12,320 nucleotides of DNA from an uncultured Caulobacteraceae bacterium (lineage in GTDB: Bacteria; Pseudomonadota; Alphaproteobacteria; Caulobacterales; TH1-2). Position 1 is the first letter of the stretch, and every line of letters begins with the position of its first letter. Under the pieces are notes generated by a model. The model did not search any database. It saw only the letters and a program-made list of their open reading frames with translations, and was not told where the DNA came from. Made by a program: the position numbers and the translations under genes. Of this stretch, positions 1-6,788 are shown piece after piece. The stretch covers positions 1 through 12,320 of the forward strand of contig CALBST010000156.1 of assembly GCA_937967425.1 (NCBI GenBank). The letters are read 5' to 3'.

Positions 1-984
1 CTCTCCCTCATCGGCAACACACCGCTGATCAAGCTGAAGCGCGCGTCGGAGGAGACGGGCTGCACCATCTTGGGCAAAGCCGAGTTTCTGAACCCCGGCC
101 AGTCGATCAAGGATCGCGCCGCGCTCGCTATCGTCGAAGACGCCGAGCGGAAGGGCCAATTACGGCCAGGCGGCGTCATCGTTGAGGGCACCGCGGGCAA
201 TACCGGCATCGGCCTCGCCATGGTCGGCGCGGCCAAGGGCTATCGCGTGATCGTGGTGATGCCGCGCACGCAGAGCAAAGAGAAGAAGGACGCGGTGCTG
301 TCTCTCGGCGCCGAGCTTGTCGAGGTCGATGCGGCGCCGGCCTCGAGCGACAATCACTATCCCAAAGTCGCTCGCCGCCTCGCCGAAGAGAAAAACAAGA
401 CAGAACCCAACGGCGCCATCTGGGCCAATCAGTTCGACAATGTCGCCAACCAGCAAGGCCACTATCGCACCACTGGTCCGGAGATCTGGGAGCAGACGGG
501 CGGCAAAGTCGACGGCTTCATCTGCGCCGTCGGCTCCGGCGGCACGCTCGGCGGCGTGTCGCTCGCGCTGAAAGAGCGCAACCCCAACATACGCATCGGC
601 ATCGCCGATCCGGGCGGGGCGGCGCTCTACAATTGGTACAAACACGGCGAACTGAAAGCCGAAGGCGCGTCGATCACCGAAGGCATCGGCCAGGGCCGCG
701 TGACCGCCAACCTCGAAGGCGTGATCGTCGACGATGCCTTCCGCATCGAAGACAAAGACTGGCTGCCGGTTCTCTACAAGCTCATCCAAGAAGAGGGCCT
801 CTCACTCGGCGGCTCTTCCGCGCTCAACGTGTTGGGCGCCATGCAGCTGGCCCGCGAACTTGGCCCCGGCAAGACCATCGTCACCGTGCTCTGCGATTAC
901 GCCAACCGCTACATGGGCAAGCTCTTCAATCCCGAGTTCCTGCGCGCGCAAAACCTGCCGACGCCGCCGTGGATGGCGAGCTAA
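1..984 (+). CDS. cysK: Cysteine synthase A (O-acetylserine sulfhydrylase), 5' truncated by window edge
   Basis: This PLP-dependent fold-type II enzyme makes L-cysteine from O-acetylserine and sulfide in the cytoplasm. The frame is open from base 1, and 327 residues are visible before the TAA. The first visible residues, LSLIGNTPLIKLK, are the usual N-terminal strand of the family, so only about ten residues are missing. The PLP Schiff-base lysine lies in NPGQSIKDRA (window residue 37, nt 109-111). The substrate-binding asparagine loop appears as TAGNTG. The PLP-phosphate loop is GSGGTLGG instead of the common GTGGT. The C-terminal end FNPEFLRAQNLPTPPWM is a signature I associate with alphaproteobacterial CysK. 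The TTG at position 70 is internal and is not the start. Cystathionine beta-synthase is the main alternative, but no CBS-pair or haem domain is present. The M28 peptidase gene follows on the same strand after 71 nt with no terminator between them, so co-transcription is possible. Confidence 0.93.
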   Translation, partial: LSLIGNTPLIKLKRASEETGCTILGKAEFLNPGQSIKDRAALAIVEDAERKGQLRPGGVIVEGTAGNTGIGLAMVGAAKGYRVIVVMPRTQSKEKKDAVLSLGAELVEVDAAPASSDNHYPKVARRLAEEKNKTEPNGAIWANQFDNVANQQGHYRTTGPEIWEQTGGKVDGFICAVGSGGTLGGVSLALKERNPNIRIGIADPGGAALYNWYKHGELKAEGASITEGIGQGRVTANLEGVIVDDAFRIEDKDWLPVLYKLIQEEGLSLGGSSALNVLGAMQLARELGPGKTIVTVLCDYANRYMGKLFNPEFLRAQNLPTPPWMAS

Positions 985-1042
985 GCGACGGGGCGCCCTT
1001 GAGCCGGTGAACGGTGAGCCATAAGCTCCAATTAAGCCACTC

Positions 1043-1048
1043 GGGGAC
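1043..1048 (+). promoter_or_regulatory. Ribosome binding site that sets the M28 peptidase start
   Basis: GGGGAC lies seven bases before ATG 1056. The upstream in-frame GTG at 1014 would add 14 polar residues in front of the lipoprotein signal, destroying its N-terminal position, and has no comparable purine run. This site therefore decides the start. Confidence 0.55.
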
Positions 1049-1055
1049 ACGTTCC

Positions 1056-2729
1056 ATGAACCTTCGTCATATCCTTTCGGCGGGTGTGATCGCACTCGCT
1101 GCCTGCGCCACGTCTGATCATCCCGCGCCTGCCAACGATATCGCCGCCTTCCAACACGCGCCGCTCTCGGCGGAGGCTCTGCTTGAGCACGTCCGCGTTC
1201 TCGCTTCCGATGAGTTTGAGGGCCGCGCGCCTGGAACCAACGGCGAGCGTCTGACGATCGAATACCTCGAACGCGCCTACGCTGCCGCCGGGCTGCAACC
1301 CGGCGTGACGCTGCCGGACGGCACGCGCTCCTGGCGCCAAGAAACCACGCTCGTCGCCGCCACGCTCACGAACACGCCGACGCTCACGCTCTCAGGCCGC
1401 GACGGCGCGCGCAATTACGAATACGCGACGCAATTCTCAGCCTGGACGCGCCGCCTCGATCCAACGGTCGACATTCAGAACGCACCGCTCGTGTTCGTCG
1501 GCTATGGCATCAACGCGCCTGAACTCGGTTGGAACGATTACGAGGGCGTCGATATGCGCGGCAAGATCGCCGTGATGCTGATCAACGATCCCGACTTCGA
1601 AACCGGCGACGACCGCGGCTTCGGCGGCCGCGCCATGACCTACTACGGCCGCTGGACCTACAAGTTCGAAGAAGCGGGCCGCCAGGGCGCCGCGGGCGCC
1701 ATCATCATTCACGAAACCGGGCCTGCCTCCTATCCATGGGCGGTCGTTCAATCTTCGACCGGCAGCGCGCGTTGGGATGTCGTCCGCCCCGATCGCGGCG
1801 CGAGCCGCGCCGGCTTCGAAGGCTGGATCAACAACGAAGTGGCGATGGAGACGTTCCGTCGCGCCAATCTCGATTTCAACGAATTGAAGTCGCGCGCGCA
1901 GCGTCAGGGCTTCCGCGCCGTACGTATGAACCTGACCGGCTCGCTACGTCTCGAAACCAGCGCCGAGCAACGCACCACCTACAATGTCGTCGGCGTCCTG
2001 CCAGGCACGGAACGCCCGGATGAAACCGTCATCTACACCGCGCATTGGGACCACCTCGGCCGATGCCCGGCAGTCAACGGCGACGACATTTGCAACGGCG
2101 CCTTCGACAACGCGACAGGCACAGGGGCTCTCGTCGAACTCGCGCGCCGCTTCCACGCGCAAGGCCCAACGGACCGCACCGTCGCCTTTATTGCATTGAC
2201 GGCCGAAGAGCAGGGCCTGTTAGGCGCGCTCTACTACATGCAGCATCCGCTGTTTGCGCCGCGTAACACAGTGGCCGCCATCAATATGGACGGCATCAAT
2301 GCGTTCGGCCGGACACGCGAGGTCGAAGTGCGCGGTTACGGCCAAAGCCAGATGGATGATCTGCTAACCGCCGCGGTCCAAGCGCAAGGCCGCCGCGTGG
2401 CGCCGGATTCATCACCCGAGGCTGGCTATTATTATCGCTCAGACCACCTCCACTTCGCGCAATTGGGCATTCCGGTGCTCTACACCTCGCGCGGCATCGA
2501 TATGGTCGACGGCGGCGTCGAACGCGGCCGTGCTTTGTCGGCGCGTTATGTCGCCGACATCTATCATAAGCCAGACGATGAAGTGACCGCCGAGTGGGAC
2601 ATGAGCGGCGGCGCCGAGGATCTCGAAGCGCTCTACGCCGTCGGCCGCCGACTCGCCGATGGCGCCGAATGGCCTGAATGGAGCGCGACGTCGGAGTTCC
2701 GGGCGGTGCGCGAGCAATCGCGGCGTTGA
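1056..2729 (+). CDS. M28-family zinc peptidase, lipoprotein, with PA domain
   Basis: A 557-residue predicted exported metallopeptidase, probably an aminopeptidase anchored in the cell envelope. The ATG at 1056 is chosen over the GTG at 1014 because it begins a perfect lipoprotein signal, MNLRHILSAGVIALAAC (lipobox L14-A-A-C17), and has GGGGAC seven bases upstream. A PA (protease-associated) insert covers roughly residues 135-270, with the GKIAVML core near residue 168. The M28 catalytic set is complete: H330 (AHWDHLG), D351 (GAFDNATG), catalytic E384 and ligand E385 (TAEEQGLLG), D412 (NMDG) and H464 (SDHLHF). This pattern predicts two co-catalytic zincs. The length is typical of PA-M28 proteins. 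The gene runs convergent to the minus-strand operon and ends at a strong terminator. The substrate cannot be told from sequence: Xaa-aminopeptidase, dipeptidase and glutaminyl-cyclase-like relatives share this fold, although the complete EE pair argues for a peptidase. Confidence 0.93.
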   Translation: MNLRHILSAGVIALAACATSDHPAPANDIAAFQHAPLSAEALLEHVRVLASDEFEGRAPGTNGERLTIEYLERAYAAAGLQPGVTLPDGTRSWRQETTLVAATLTNTPTLTLSGRDGARNYEYATQFSAWTRRLDPTVDIQNAPLVFVGYGINAPELGWNDYEGVDMRGKIAVMLINDPDFETGDDRGFGGRAMTYYGRWTYKFEEAGRQGAAGAIIIHETGPASYPWAVVQSSTGSARWDVVRPDRGASRAGFEGWINNEVAMETFRRANLDFNELKSRAQRQGFRAVRMNLTGSLRLETSAEQRTTYNVVGVLPGTERPDETVIYTAHWDHLGRCPAVNGDDICNGAFDNATGTGALVELARRFHAQGPTDRTVAFIALTAEEQGLLGALYYMQHPLFAPRNTVAAINMDGINAFGRTREVEVRGYGQSQMDDLLTAAVQAQGRRVAPDSSPEAGYYYRSDHLHFAQLGIPVLYTSRGIDMVDGGVERGRALSARYVADIYHKPDDEVTAEWDMSGGAEDLEALYAVGRRLADGAEWPEWSATSEFRAVREQSRR

Positions 2730-2736
2730 ACAGCAC

Positions 2737-2772
2737 GGCGCCCTCGCGGAGAAATCCACGAGGGCGCCTTTT
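2737..2772 (+). terminator. Intrinsic terminator after the M28 peptidase gene
   Basis: A perfect 10-bp GC-rich inverted repeat, GGCGCCCTCG (2737-2746) and CGAGGGCGCC (2759-2768), encloses a 12-base loop and is followed directly by TTTT (2769-2772). It begins seven bases after the peptidase stop codon. It also lies 17 bases beyond the stop of the convergent minus-strand gene. On the minus strand the stem is not followed by a T run, so its main direction is plus, though the hairpin could also block or stabilise the opposing transcript. Confidence 0.85.
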
Positions 2773-2788
2773 CCTCTGCTCGCAGTGA

Positions 2789-3442
2789 CTACTCGGTCGT
2801 TGTCGTATCGATGCTCGAATAGCTGCTCGATGTGTCGATCGAGGTATCGACCGTAGCCGTCGCATCGAACGTGGAAGACGTATCGACGGTTTGATCCGCG
2901 TACGTCCCGCCCGCGTCGGCCATCGAACCATAGTCGGCCGCGGTAGCCGCTTCGTCCACGGCGCTCTCAGCGTAAATTTCCGCTGTCTCCAGATCACCCT
3001 CGGCCGCGTACGCCGCGGCTGATGCCGCGTTATCGTCCGCGATCTCTTGGTGATAGTCGGCGTTCTCCAACTCCATCTGGTCGTACTGGGCTTCGAGGAT
3101 TTCCGAATCCGCGACATCGCCGCCGTGATCCTTGACTTCCTCCATCGCGTATTCGGCCTTCTCGGCCATCTCCTCGGCCTTTTCCCAGTCGCCGGCTTCA
3201 ACCGCCTTGGCCTGTTCGGCCTGAAACAGCTCTGCCTCCTCGCGCTTTTCTTCCGCGATCTGGGAATCGAGGAACATGTCGTCGGGGTTGAAATCGGCGG
3301 TTAGACCGCCGTTATCGGCGGCCTGCTGCAACTGATTGAGCATTGTCGCGGTTTCGGCCTCCGACATGCCGGCCATATCGATCTGCAATTGTTGACCAGT
3401 CTCGGTCTGCCAGAACTCTTCGAGTGTCATCGGGTCAGCCAT
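2789..3442 (-). CDS. Highly acidic hypothetical protein with two TPR-like helical repeats and an S/T/D-rich tail
   Basis: I do not recognise this 217-residue protein as a named family. The ATG at 3442 is preceded by AAGGTGA with a six-base spacer. Composition is extreme: by hand count 55 Asp/Glu against 6 Lys/Arg, no cysteine, and no Lys/Arg at all after residue 104. The N-terminal part (1-60) is probably helical. Two segments repeat about 65 residues apart: GDWEKAEEMAEKA (84-96) and GDLETAEIYAESA (149-161). They resemble the second half of a TPR motif, with alanines at the packing positions. Residues 185-217 form a disordered-looking tail built on VDTS/IDTS/IDTT steps. There is no signal peptide or membrane segment. 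It is the last gene of the four-gene operon, 12 nt after the preceding stop. A cytoplasmic adaptor or a partner for basic or metal-binding proteins is plausible but unproven. Confidence 0.8.
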   Translation of the reverse strand: MADPMTLEEFWQTETGQQLQIDMAGMSEAETATMLNQLQQAADNGGLTADFNPDDMFLDSQIAEEKREEAELFQAEQAKAVEAGDWEKAEEMAEKAEYAMEEVKDHGGDVADSEILEAQYDQMELENADYHQEIADDNAASAAAYAAEGDLETAEIYAESAVDEAATAADYGSMADAGGTYADQTVDTSSTFDATATVDTSIDTSSSYSSIDTTTTE

Positions 3443-3448
3443 GATCCA

Positions 3449-3455
3449 TCACCTT
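3449..3455 (-). promoter_or_regulatory. Ribosome binding site of the acidic TPR-like protein
   Basis: AAGGTGA on the minus strand, six bases before the ATG at 3442. It begins inside the TAA stop (3457-3455) of the preceding gene, so a terminating ribosome would be placed directly on this site. This supports coupled translation of the two acidic proteins. Confidence 0.6.
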
Positions 3456-3772
3456 TATTCGCCGCCATCGTCGTCTGTCTCAGGAGGGACGACTTCCTCC
3501 ACGTCTAGGGTCTCGTTGTCCGCGACCGCCACGGCGATACCCACCACGATAGCTGCATCCAGAAGCGCGCGGGTGGCATCATTACGCTCTTCGATCATTT
3601 CCTCGTCTGTTTTCCCGCTATGCGCGAGCGCGGGATCGTAAGTAGAGGCGAGCGCGGCGTCGCGTGCTCGTTTGGATTCCTCATCCTCCTCCGCCTCAAC
3701 GACCTCGTTGCGCGGTGCGGGCTCAACCGCCACCTCGAATTTGGGATGCTCTGGGGGCGTCCGGCCGCTCAA
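3455..3772 (-). CDS. Small acidic hypothetical protein, TTG start overlapping upstream stop
   Basis: A 105-residue protein of no family I recognise. The start is a TTG at 3772-3770 that overlaps the TGA of the M48-like gene in the four-base string TTGA, with AGGTGG four bases upstream. The next in-frame Met is residue 59, far too late, so TTG is well supported. The N-terminus is Pro/Glu-rich and probably disordered. Residues 26-68 are charged and helix-prone, including AEEDEESKRARDAA. A short hydrophobic run, AALLDAAIVVGIAVAVA-like (about 69-84, interrupted by D72), is too short for a confident membrane span and may pack in a helical bundle. The C-terminus is acidic (ETDDDGGE). There is no cysteine. 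Its position between the M48-like protein and the acidic TPR-like protein suggests a small accessory subunit. Translation is almost certainly coupled to the upstream gene. Confidence 0.75.
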   Translation of the reverse strand: MSGRTPPEHPKFEVAVEPAPRNEVVEAEEDEESKRARDAALASTYDPALAHSGKTDEEMIEERNDATRALLDAAIVVGIAVAVADNETLDVEEVVPPETDDDGGE

Positions 3773-5043
3773 TCGCCCACCTGATCAGGTTTTGGCGGCT
3801 TCGGCTTCTTGGGCGTGATCTTCAGCACCTTGTTGCAATCCGGGTTGGGGCAACGGACGTTCACGGGTTCCGTGCCCGTGAGTTTGGCCTTCGGCACCCG
3901 CATCACGGTCTTGCAGGAGATGCAGGTGAGCTTTTCCATATCGGCCTGCGGCGGCGCCTTCGGTGGAGCGGCTGCTGCCTGTACGGTTGGCGCATCCGGC
4001 TTCTTCGGCGCCCAATGCTCAATGACCCGGCGCCAGCCTTGGAACTCCGCGCTGCCGTGAAATTCGCGCGCCAGCTTCAAGCGCCGCGCGGCATAGGGCG
4101 TCGATGTCATCGCGAATTCCGAGGCCTGCATGGCGCTATCGTCGGAAGCGTCTTCCTGCGCCACCCAAGCTTCGCGGTTGATCCGCGCCGCAAGTGGAAA
4201 GGAGTGAAGCGTCCATTGCAGCGTGACCCGCCGCGCCACTTCAAGATCACCCACACACAACAGGCCTGCACGGTCGGCAGTGATAGCGGAGTGGCGCTGC
4301 CAGGCCATCAGCGGCGCATTGATGCCGCTTTCAATGAGTTTGGTTGGCGAGAGAAACGACAACATCCCGTCCGACATCAGCGAGCGATTGCCGGGTTGGC
4401 GTCCGGCAAGAAGCTGAACCACTGTATTCCAGAGCGCATGCCCCGCCTTGGCGTGACCCATCTCGCGCCCAAGCAAGTAAAGCAGATCATCGCCGCGGAA
4501 GTTCGTCAGCACGGAACCAAGCGCGATGAAGGATGAGGTCTGGGAGCCCATCGTCACCGAGTCCCACATCTGCTCACCCGAAATGTAAATCTCCGGCAGG
4601 TGATGGAGACCGACGATGCGCGCCGCCTTGACCGCGAGTTCGAAGATGTCTGGCAGTTGCTGCTCTGAAAGCCGCACGCCGTTGACCGCCGCTTCGAACC
4701 ATGGCCGGCCGACCTTTTCCGAGATGCCGTGCGCTGCGGCGTTCAATGGCCCAATTCCCGCCAGCGTGTTCATCGCGTCTGCATCAAGGCGCCAGAGGAA
4801 CGCCTCGACCGGCATCTGATAGTTCGGCCCCAGCGGGCGCAACCAGCGGCACGTCGGGCAATAAACCTTGTCCAAGGGCAAGCGTGAACCGTCGCCTGCG
4901 CATGTCGTGCAACCCGTTCCGTAATAGGGAGTCGCTGGAGCCACAGCCGCCGCCCCCAATGGCGAACCGCATTGTGTGCAGAAGCGCGCCGTCCCATCCG
5001 ACGCCGCGTTACAGCGCGGGCAGGCAACGACCGCGATCGTCAT
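3769..5043 (-). CDS. M48-type metallopeptidase homologue with three zinc ribbons and a degenerate active site
   Basis: A 424-residue protein. The N-terminus carries two zinc ribbons: C8-x2-C11/C22-x2-C25 and C45-x2-C48/C62-x2-C65. The middle (about 85-330) resembles the M48 (HtpX/Ste24) peptidase core, recognisable by FRGDDLLYLLGREMGHAKAGH and ITADRAGLL. A third ribbon lies near the C-terminus (CISC ... CPNPDC), followed by a Lys/Pro-rich end. The usual HExxH is REMGH: the first zinc histidine is R193. The expected glutamate of the downstream ExxAD motif is A253. Only E194 and H197 of the canonical site remain, so it is probably catalytically dead or uses a different site. I see no confident membrane span, unlike HtpX. 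The ATG at 5043 lies 2 nt after the stop of the SHOCT gene, and its own stop overlaps the next start. It could be a scaffold or sensing pseudo-protease. The fold assignment is fairly safe; the function is unknown. Confidence 0.82.
   Translation of the reverse strand: MTIAVVACPRCNAASDGTARFCTQCGSPLGAAAVAPATPYYGTGCTTCAGDGSRLPLDKVYCPTCRWLRPLGPNYQMPVEAFLWRLDADAMNTLAGIGPLNAAAHGISEKVGRPWFEAAVNGVRLSEQQLPDIFELAVKAARIVGLHHLPEIYISGEQMWDSVTMGSQTSSFIALGSVLTNFRGDDLLYLLGREMGHAKAGHALWNTVVQLLAGRQPGNRSLMSDGMLSFLSPTKLIESGINAPLMAWQRHSAITADRAGLLCVGDLEVARRVTLQWTLHSFPLAARINREAWVAQEDASDDSAMQASEFAMTSTPYAARRLKLAREFHGSAEFQGWRRVIEHWAPKKPDAPTVQAAAAPPKAPPQADMEKLTCISCKTVMRVPKAKLTGTEPVNVRCPNPDCNKVLKITPKKPKPPKPDQVGD
3777..3782 (-). 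promoter_or_regulatory. Ribosome binding site supporting the TTG start
   Basis: AGGTGG on the minus strand, four bases before TTG 3772, lying within the final codons of the M48-like gene. It decides the start of the 105-aa protein, which has no ATG or GTG alternative near its N-terminus. Confidence 0.6.
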
Positions 5044-5045
5044 GA

Positions 5046-5924
5046 TCAGATGCGCTTCAGGAGTTCGGCTTTCTTGGCCTCGAACTCATCCGCTGTGAGC
5101 ACGCCTGCGTCGCGCAAACTGCCGAGCTGTCTAATCTGCTCCATGATCGTAGCTGAATCGCCGCCGCTTGGGGCGGGTGCGGGCGCGGGCGTGGGCGACG
5201 GCGCTGGCGTCGCTGGTTGGGGCGTGTAAGCGGGCGGCGGCGCGTGGTTTTGATGCGTCGCGAAACTCGGCGCCGGTGCGCCGCCTTGGAGGTTCTTGAT
5301 GAACTCGGCCAGCGCCCGCTCGGGCAGATGACTGGCGACGCTCCATGCGGTGATGCCCATGAAGCCAATGATCAGGAATAGTGCAAACGCGAAGATGTAA
5401 GGGTTCACCATCGCGGCGATGATGACCATCACGCCCTGCAAAAGGATAAGTCCCACCGCGCTGCCCCATTGTACCTTCAGGGAATAGCGCGCGCTGACTT
5501 GGCCCGGGCCCGTTTGCTGGATTTGAAGATCGCCGTCGTATTTGATCGGGAAGCCGACTGTGGACCAGGCGCTCTTGCAGACAGTTTCAAACTTCGCGGC
5601 GAGCGGCGCTTGCTGCCAAATTATCTGCGAGGTGACCGTACCTTTGCTCGTCGTGTTGGTGGCGTTGAGCGCATTGAGCGCTTGATTGAAAGCGTCCTGT
5701 GCAGAGCCGGAGAAGTTGGCGTGTTTGGAATTGCCGCCGCTCGCGCCGGAGAAGCCGCGCATCATCTGCGGCATGGGAGGCGGTTGCGGCGGCTGGTATG
5801 GCGGCTGGGGGATTGGTGGCGGAGGCGGTGTCGGAGCAGCGCCTTGCGGTGCGCCACATGAACCACAGAATTGCGCGCCCGCCGCCAAGGCAGCGTTGCA
5901 GCGCGGGCAGGCCGTCGTCGTCAC
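5046..5924 (-). CDS. Zinc-ribbon, two-transmembrane, SHOCT-domain protein
   Basis: A 292-residue protein and the first gene of the minus-strand operon. The domain order is a zinc ribbon (C6-x2-C9 ... C20-x2-C23), a proline-rich linker (31-53), and a soluble domain of unknown type (about 68-150). Two adjacent membrane segments follow (about 154-173 and 175-197), then a Pro/Ala linker (216-252), and finally a SHOCT domain (262-292: IRQLGSLRDAGVLTADEFEA, then KKAELL). SHOCT is a short C-terminal helical hairpin thought to mediate oligomerisation. Both ends probably face the cytoplasm. The start is GTG 5924: the frame is closed by TAG 24 bases upstream, no ATG lies between, and a GGGGG-containing run sits 7 bases before it. 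The zinc ribbon is almost the same as that of the next gene, suggesting a shared partner or location. The product may anchor the operon's other proteins to the membrane; this is inference. Confidence 0.85.
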   Translation of the reverse strand: MTTTACPRCNAALAAGAQFCGSCGAPQGAAPTPPPPPIPQPPYQPPQPPPMPQMMRGFSGASGGNSKHANFSGSAQDAFNQALNALNATNTTSKGTVTSQIIWQQAPLAAKFETVCKSAWSTVGFPIKYDGDLQIQQTGPGQVSARYSLKVQWGSAVGLILLQGVMVIIAAMVNPYIFAFALFLIIGFMGITAWSVASHLPERALAEFIKNLQGGAPAPSFATHQNHAPPPAYTPQPATPAPSPTPAPAPAPSGGDSATIMEQIRQLGSLRDAGVLTADEFEAKKAELLKRI

Positions 5925-6104
5925 TGGATCGCCCCCGATCGCGAACTACTCGCCGCAATGGCGAGCCGATGGCGCAAATATTTGCCGCGCTTGCCCACGC
6001 GAGGGAAGCGAAAACTAACGCGAGTGTCATGGAAAAAGTTCGCCCGCCATCGCCCTTGCTGTGCGTGAGCGGCGCTGACACAAGCCCTCCGGCGGGAGGC
6101 GGCG
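5925..6104. promoter_or_regulatory. Divergent intergenic region with a 12-bp palindrome and a small hairpin
   Basis: This 180-bp stretch must hold the promoters of both the minus-strand operon and the GST gene. It contains the perfect palindrome GCAAATATTTGC (5974-5985), an AT-rich island in GC-rich DNA that could be an operator. It also contains a 6-bp hairpin, CTCGCC-GCAAT-GGCGAG (5949-5965), which would fall in the 5' leader of the minus transcript. GGGAGG (6094-6099), five bases before ATG 6105, is the GST ribosome binding site. I could not find a convincing -35/-10 pair on either strand. Confidence 0.45.
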
Positions 6105-6713
6105 ATGGCGATCAAGCTCTACGGCAGTTCAGTAAGCGGAAACTGCCACAAGCCGAAGTGGCTCCTGGATCGCCTCGGCATCGCCTATGAATGGATTGAG
6201 ACCGACGCCTTTGACGGCTCGACCCGGACGCCGGAGTTTCTCGCGCTCAATCCGGCTGGCCAAGTGCCGCTGATCGTTTTCGATGATGGCCGCATCCTGG
6301 CGCAGTCGAACGCCATGCTGCTGCATTTCGGTGAAGGCTCCGATCTCATCCCGTCCGACGCGTACGATCGCGCCAAGATGTACGAGTGGCTGTTCTGGGA
6401 GCAGTACAGCCATGAACCGCAAGTAGCGGTGCGCATCGCGCTCAAGCATTATCTCGGCAAAAGCGACGATGAATTGCCCGCATCTTTGCTGACCAAGGGC
6501 AACGCCGCGCTCGCGCGCATGGAATTGCAGTTGAAACAGACGCCGTATCTCGTTGGCGATGCGCTCTCGCTCGCAGACATTGCGCTCGTCGCCTACACGC
6601 GCCGTGCTCATCTCGGCGGGTTCGACCTTGAAGATTACCCTGCCGTAAGGGGATGGGTGGCGCGGGTCGAGGAGCTACTCGGAATTGAATCCCTGCTACC
6701 CGCGGACGGTTAA
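6105..6713 (+). CDS. Glutathione S-transferase family protein
   Basis: A 202-residue cytosolic GST-fold protein. The N-terminal thioredoxin-like domain (1-80) starts MAIKLYGSSVSGNCHKPKWLL, with Ser/Asn/Cys at positions 11-14 where the activating residue sits in bacterial GSTs. The cis-proline is P55 (GQVPLIV), and the glutathione gamma-glutamyl contact is Q67-S68 (QSNAML) in place of the more common ES. The helical C-terminal domain carries the conserved N-capping box around SLADIALVAY (D158). Length is typical. GGGAGG lies five bases before the ATG. The next gene on this strand starts 75 nt downstream with no terminator between. The substrate cannot be told: detoxification of electrophiles or a thiol-transfer role are both open. 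No catalytic Tyr is obvious, which fits the bacterial beta-like and similar classes. Confidence 0.9.
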   Translation: MAIKLYGSSVSGNCHKPKWLLDRLGIAYEWIETDAFDGSTRTPEFLALNPAGQVPLIVFDDGRILAQSNAMLLHFGEGSDLIPSDAYDRAKMYEWLFWEQYSHEPQVAVRIALKHYLGKSDDELPASLLTKGNAALARMELQLKQTPYLVGDALSLADIALVAYTRRAHLGGFDLEDYPAVRGWVARVEELLGIESLLPADG

Positions 6714-6788
6714 CGCAGGAACCCGCCGCTCTCTGGTCGCATTACGATGTGACGGGTAAGCTGCCGGCGAGGCCAGCGAAGAGGGAGC

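Noticed and set aside
160..789. 209-codon open frame opposite cysteine synthase
   Set aside because: The sense strand carries an unmistakable CysK with all motifs; the antisense translation is compositionally biased and featureless.
2296..3201. 301-codon open frame on the minus strand spanning the end of the peptidase gene, the terminator and the acidic gene
   Set aside because: Its translation is a run of Arg/Pro/Ser typical of a shadow frame in GC-rich DNA, it crosses a strong terminator, and both genes it overlaps have clear protein-like sequences.
3664..4536. 290-codon open frame on the plus strand opposite the M48-like gene
   Set aside because: Low-complexity Arg/His/Pro translation with no recognisable motif, antisense to a gene with conserved zinc ribbons and an M48-like core.
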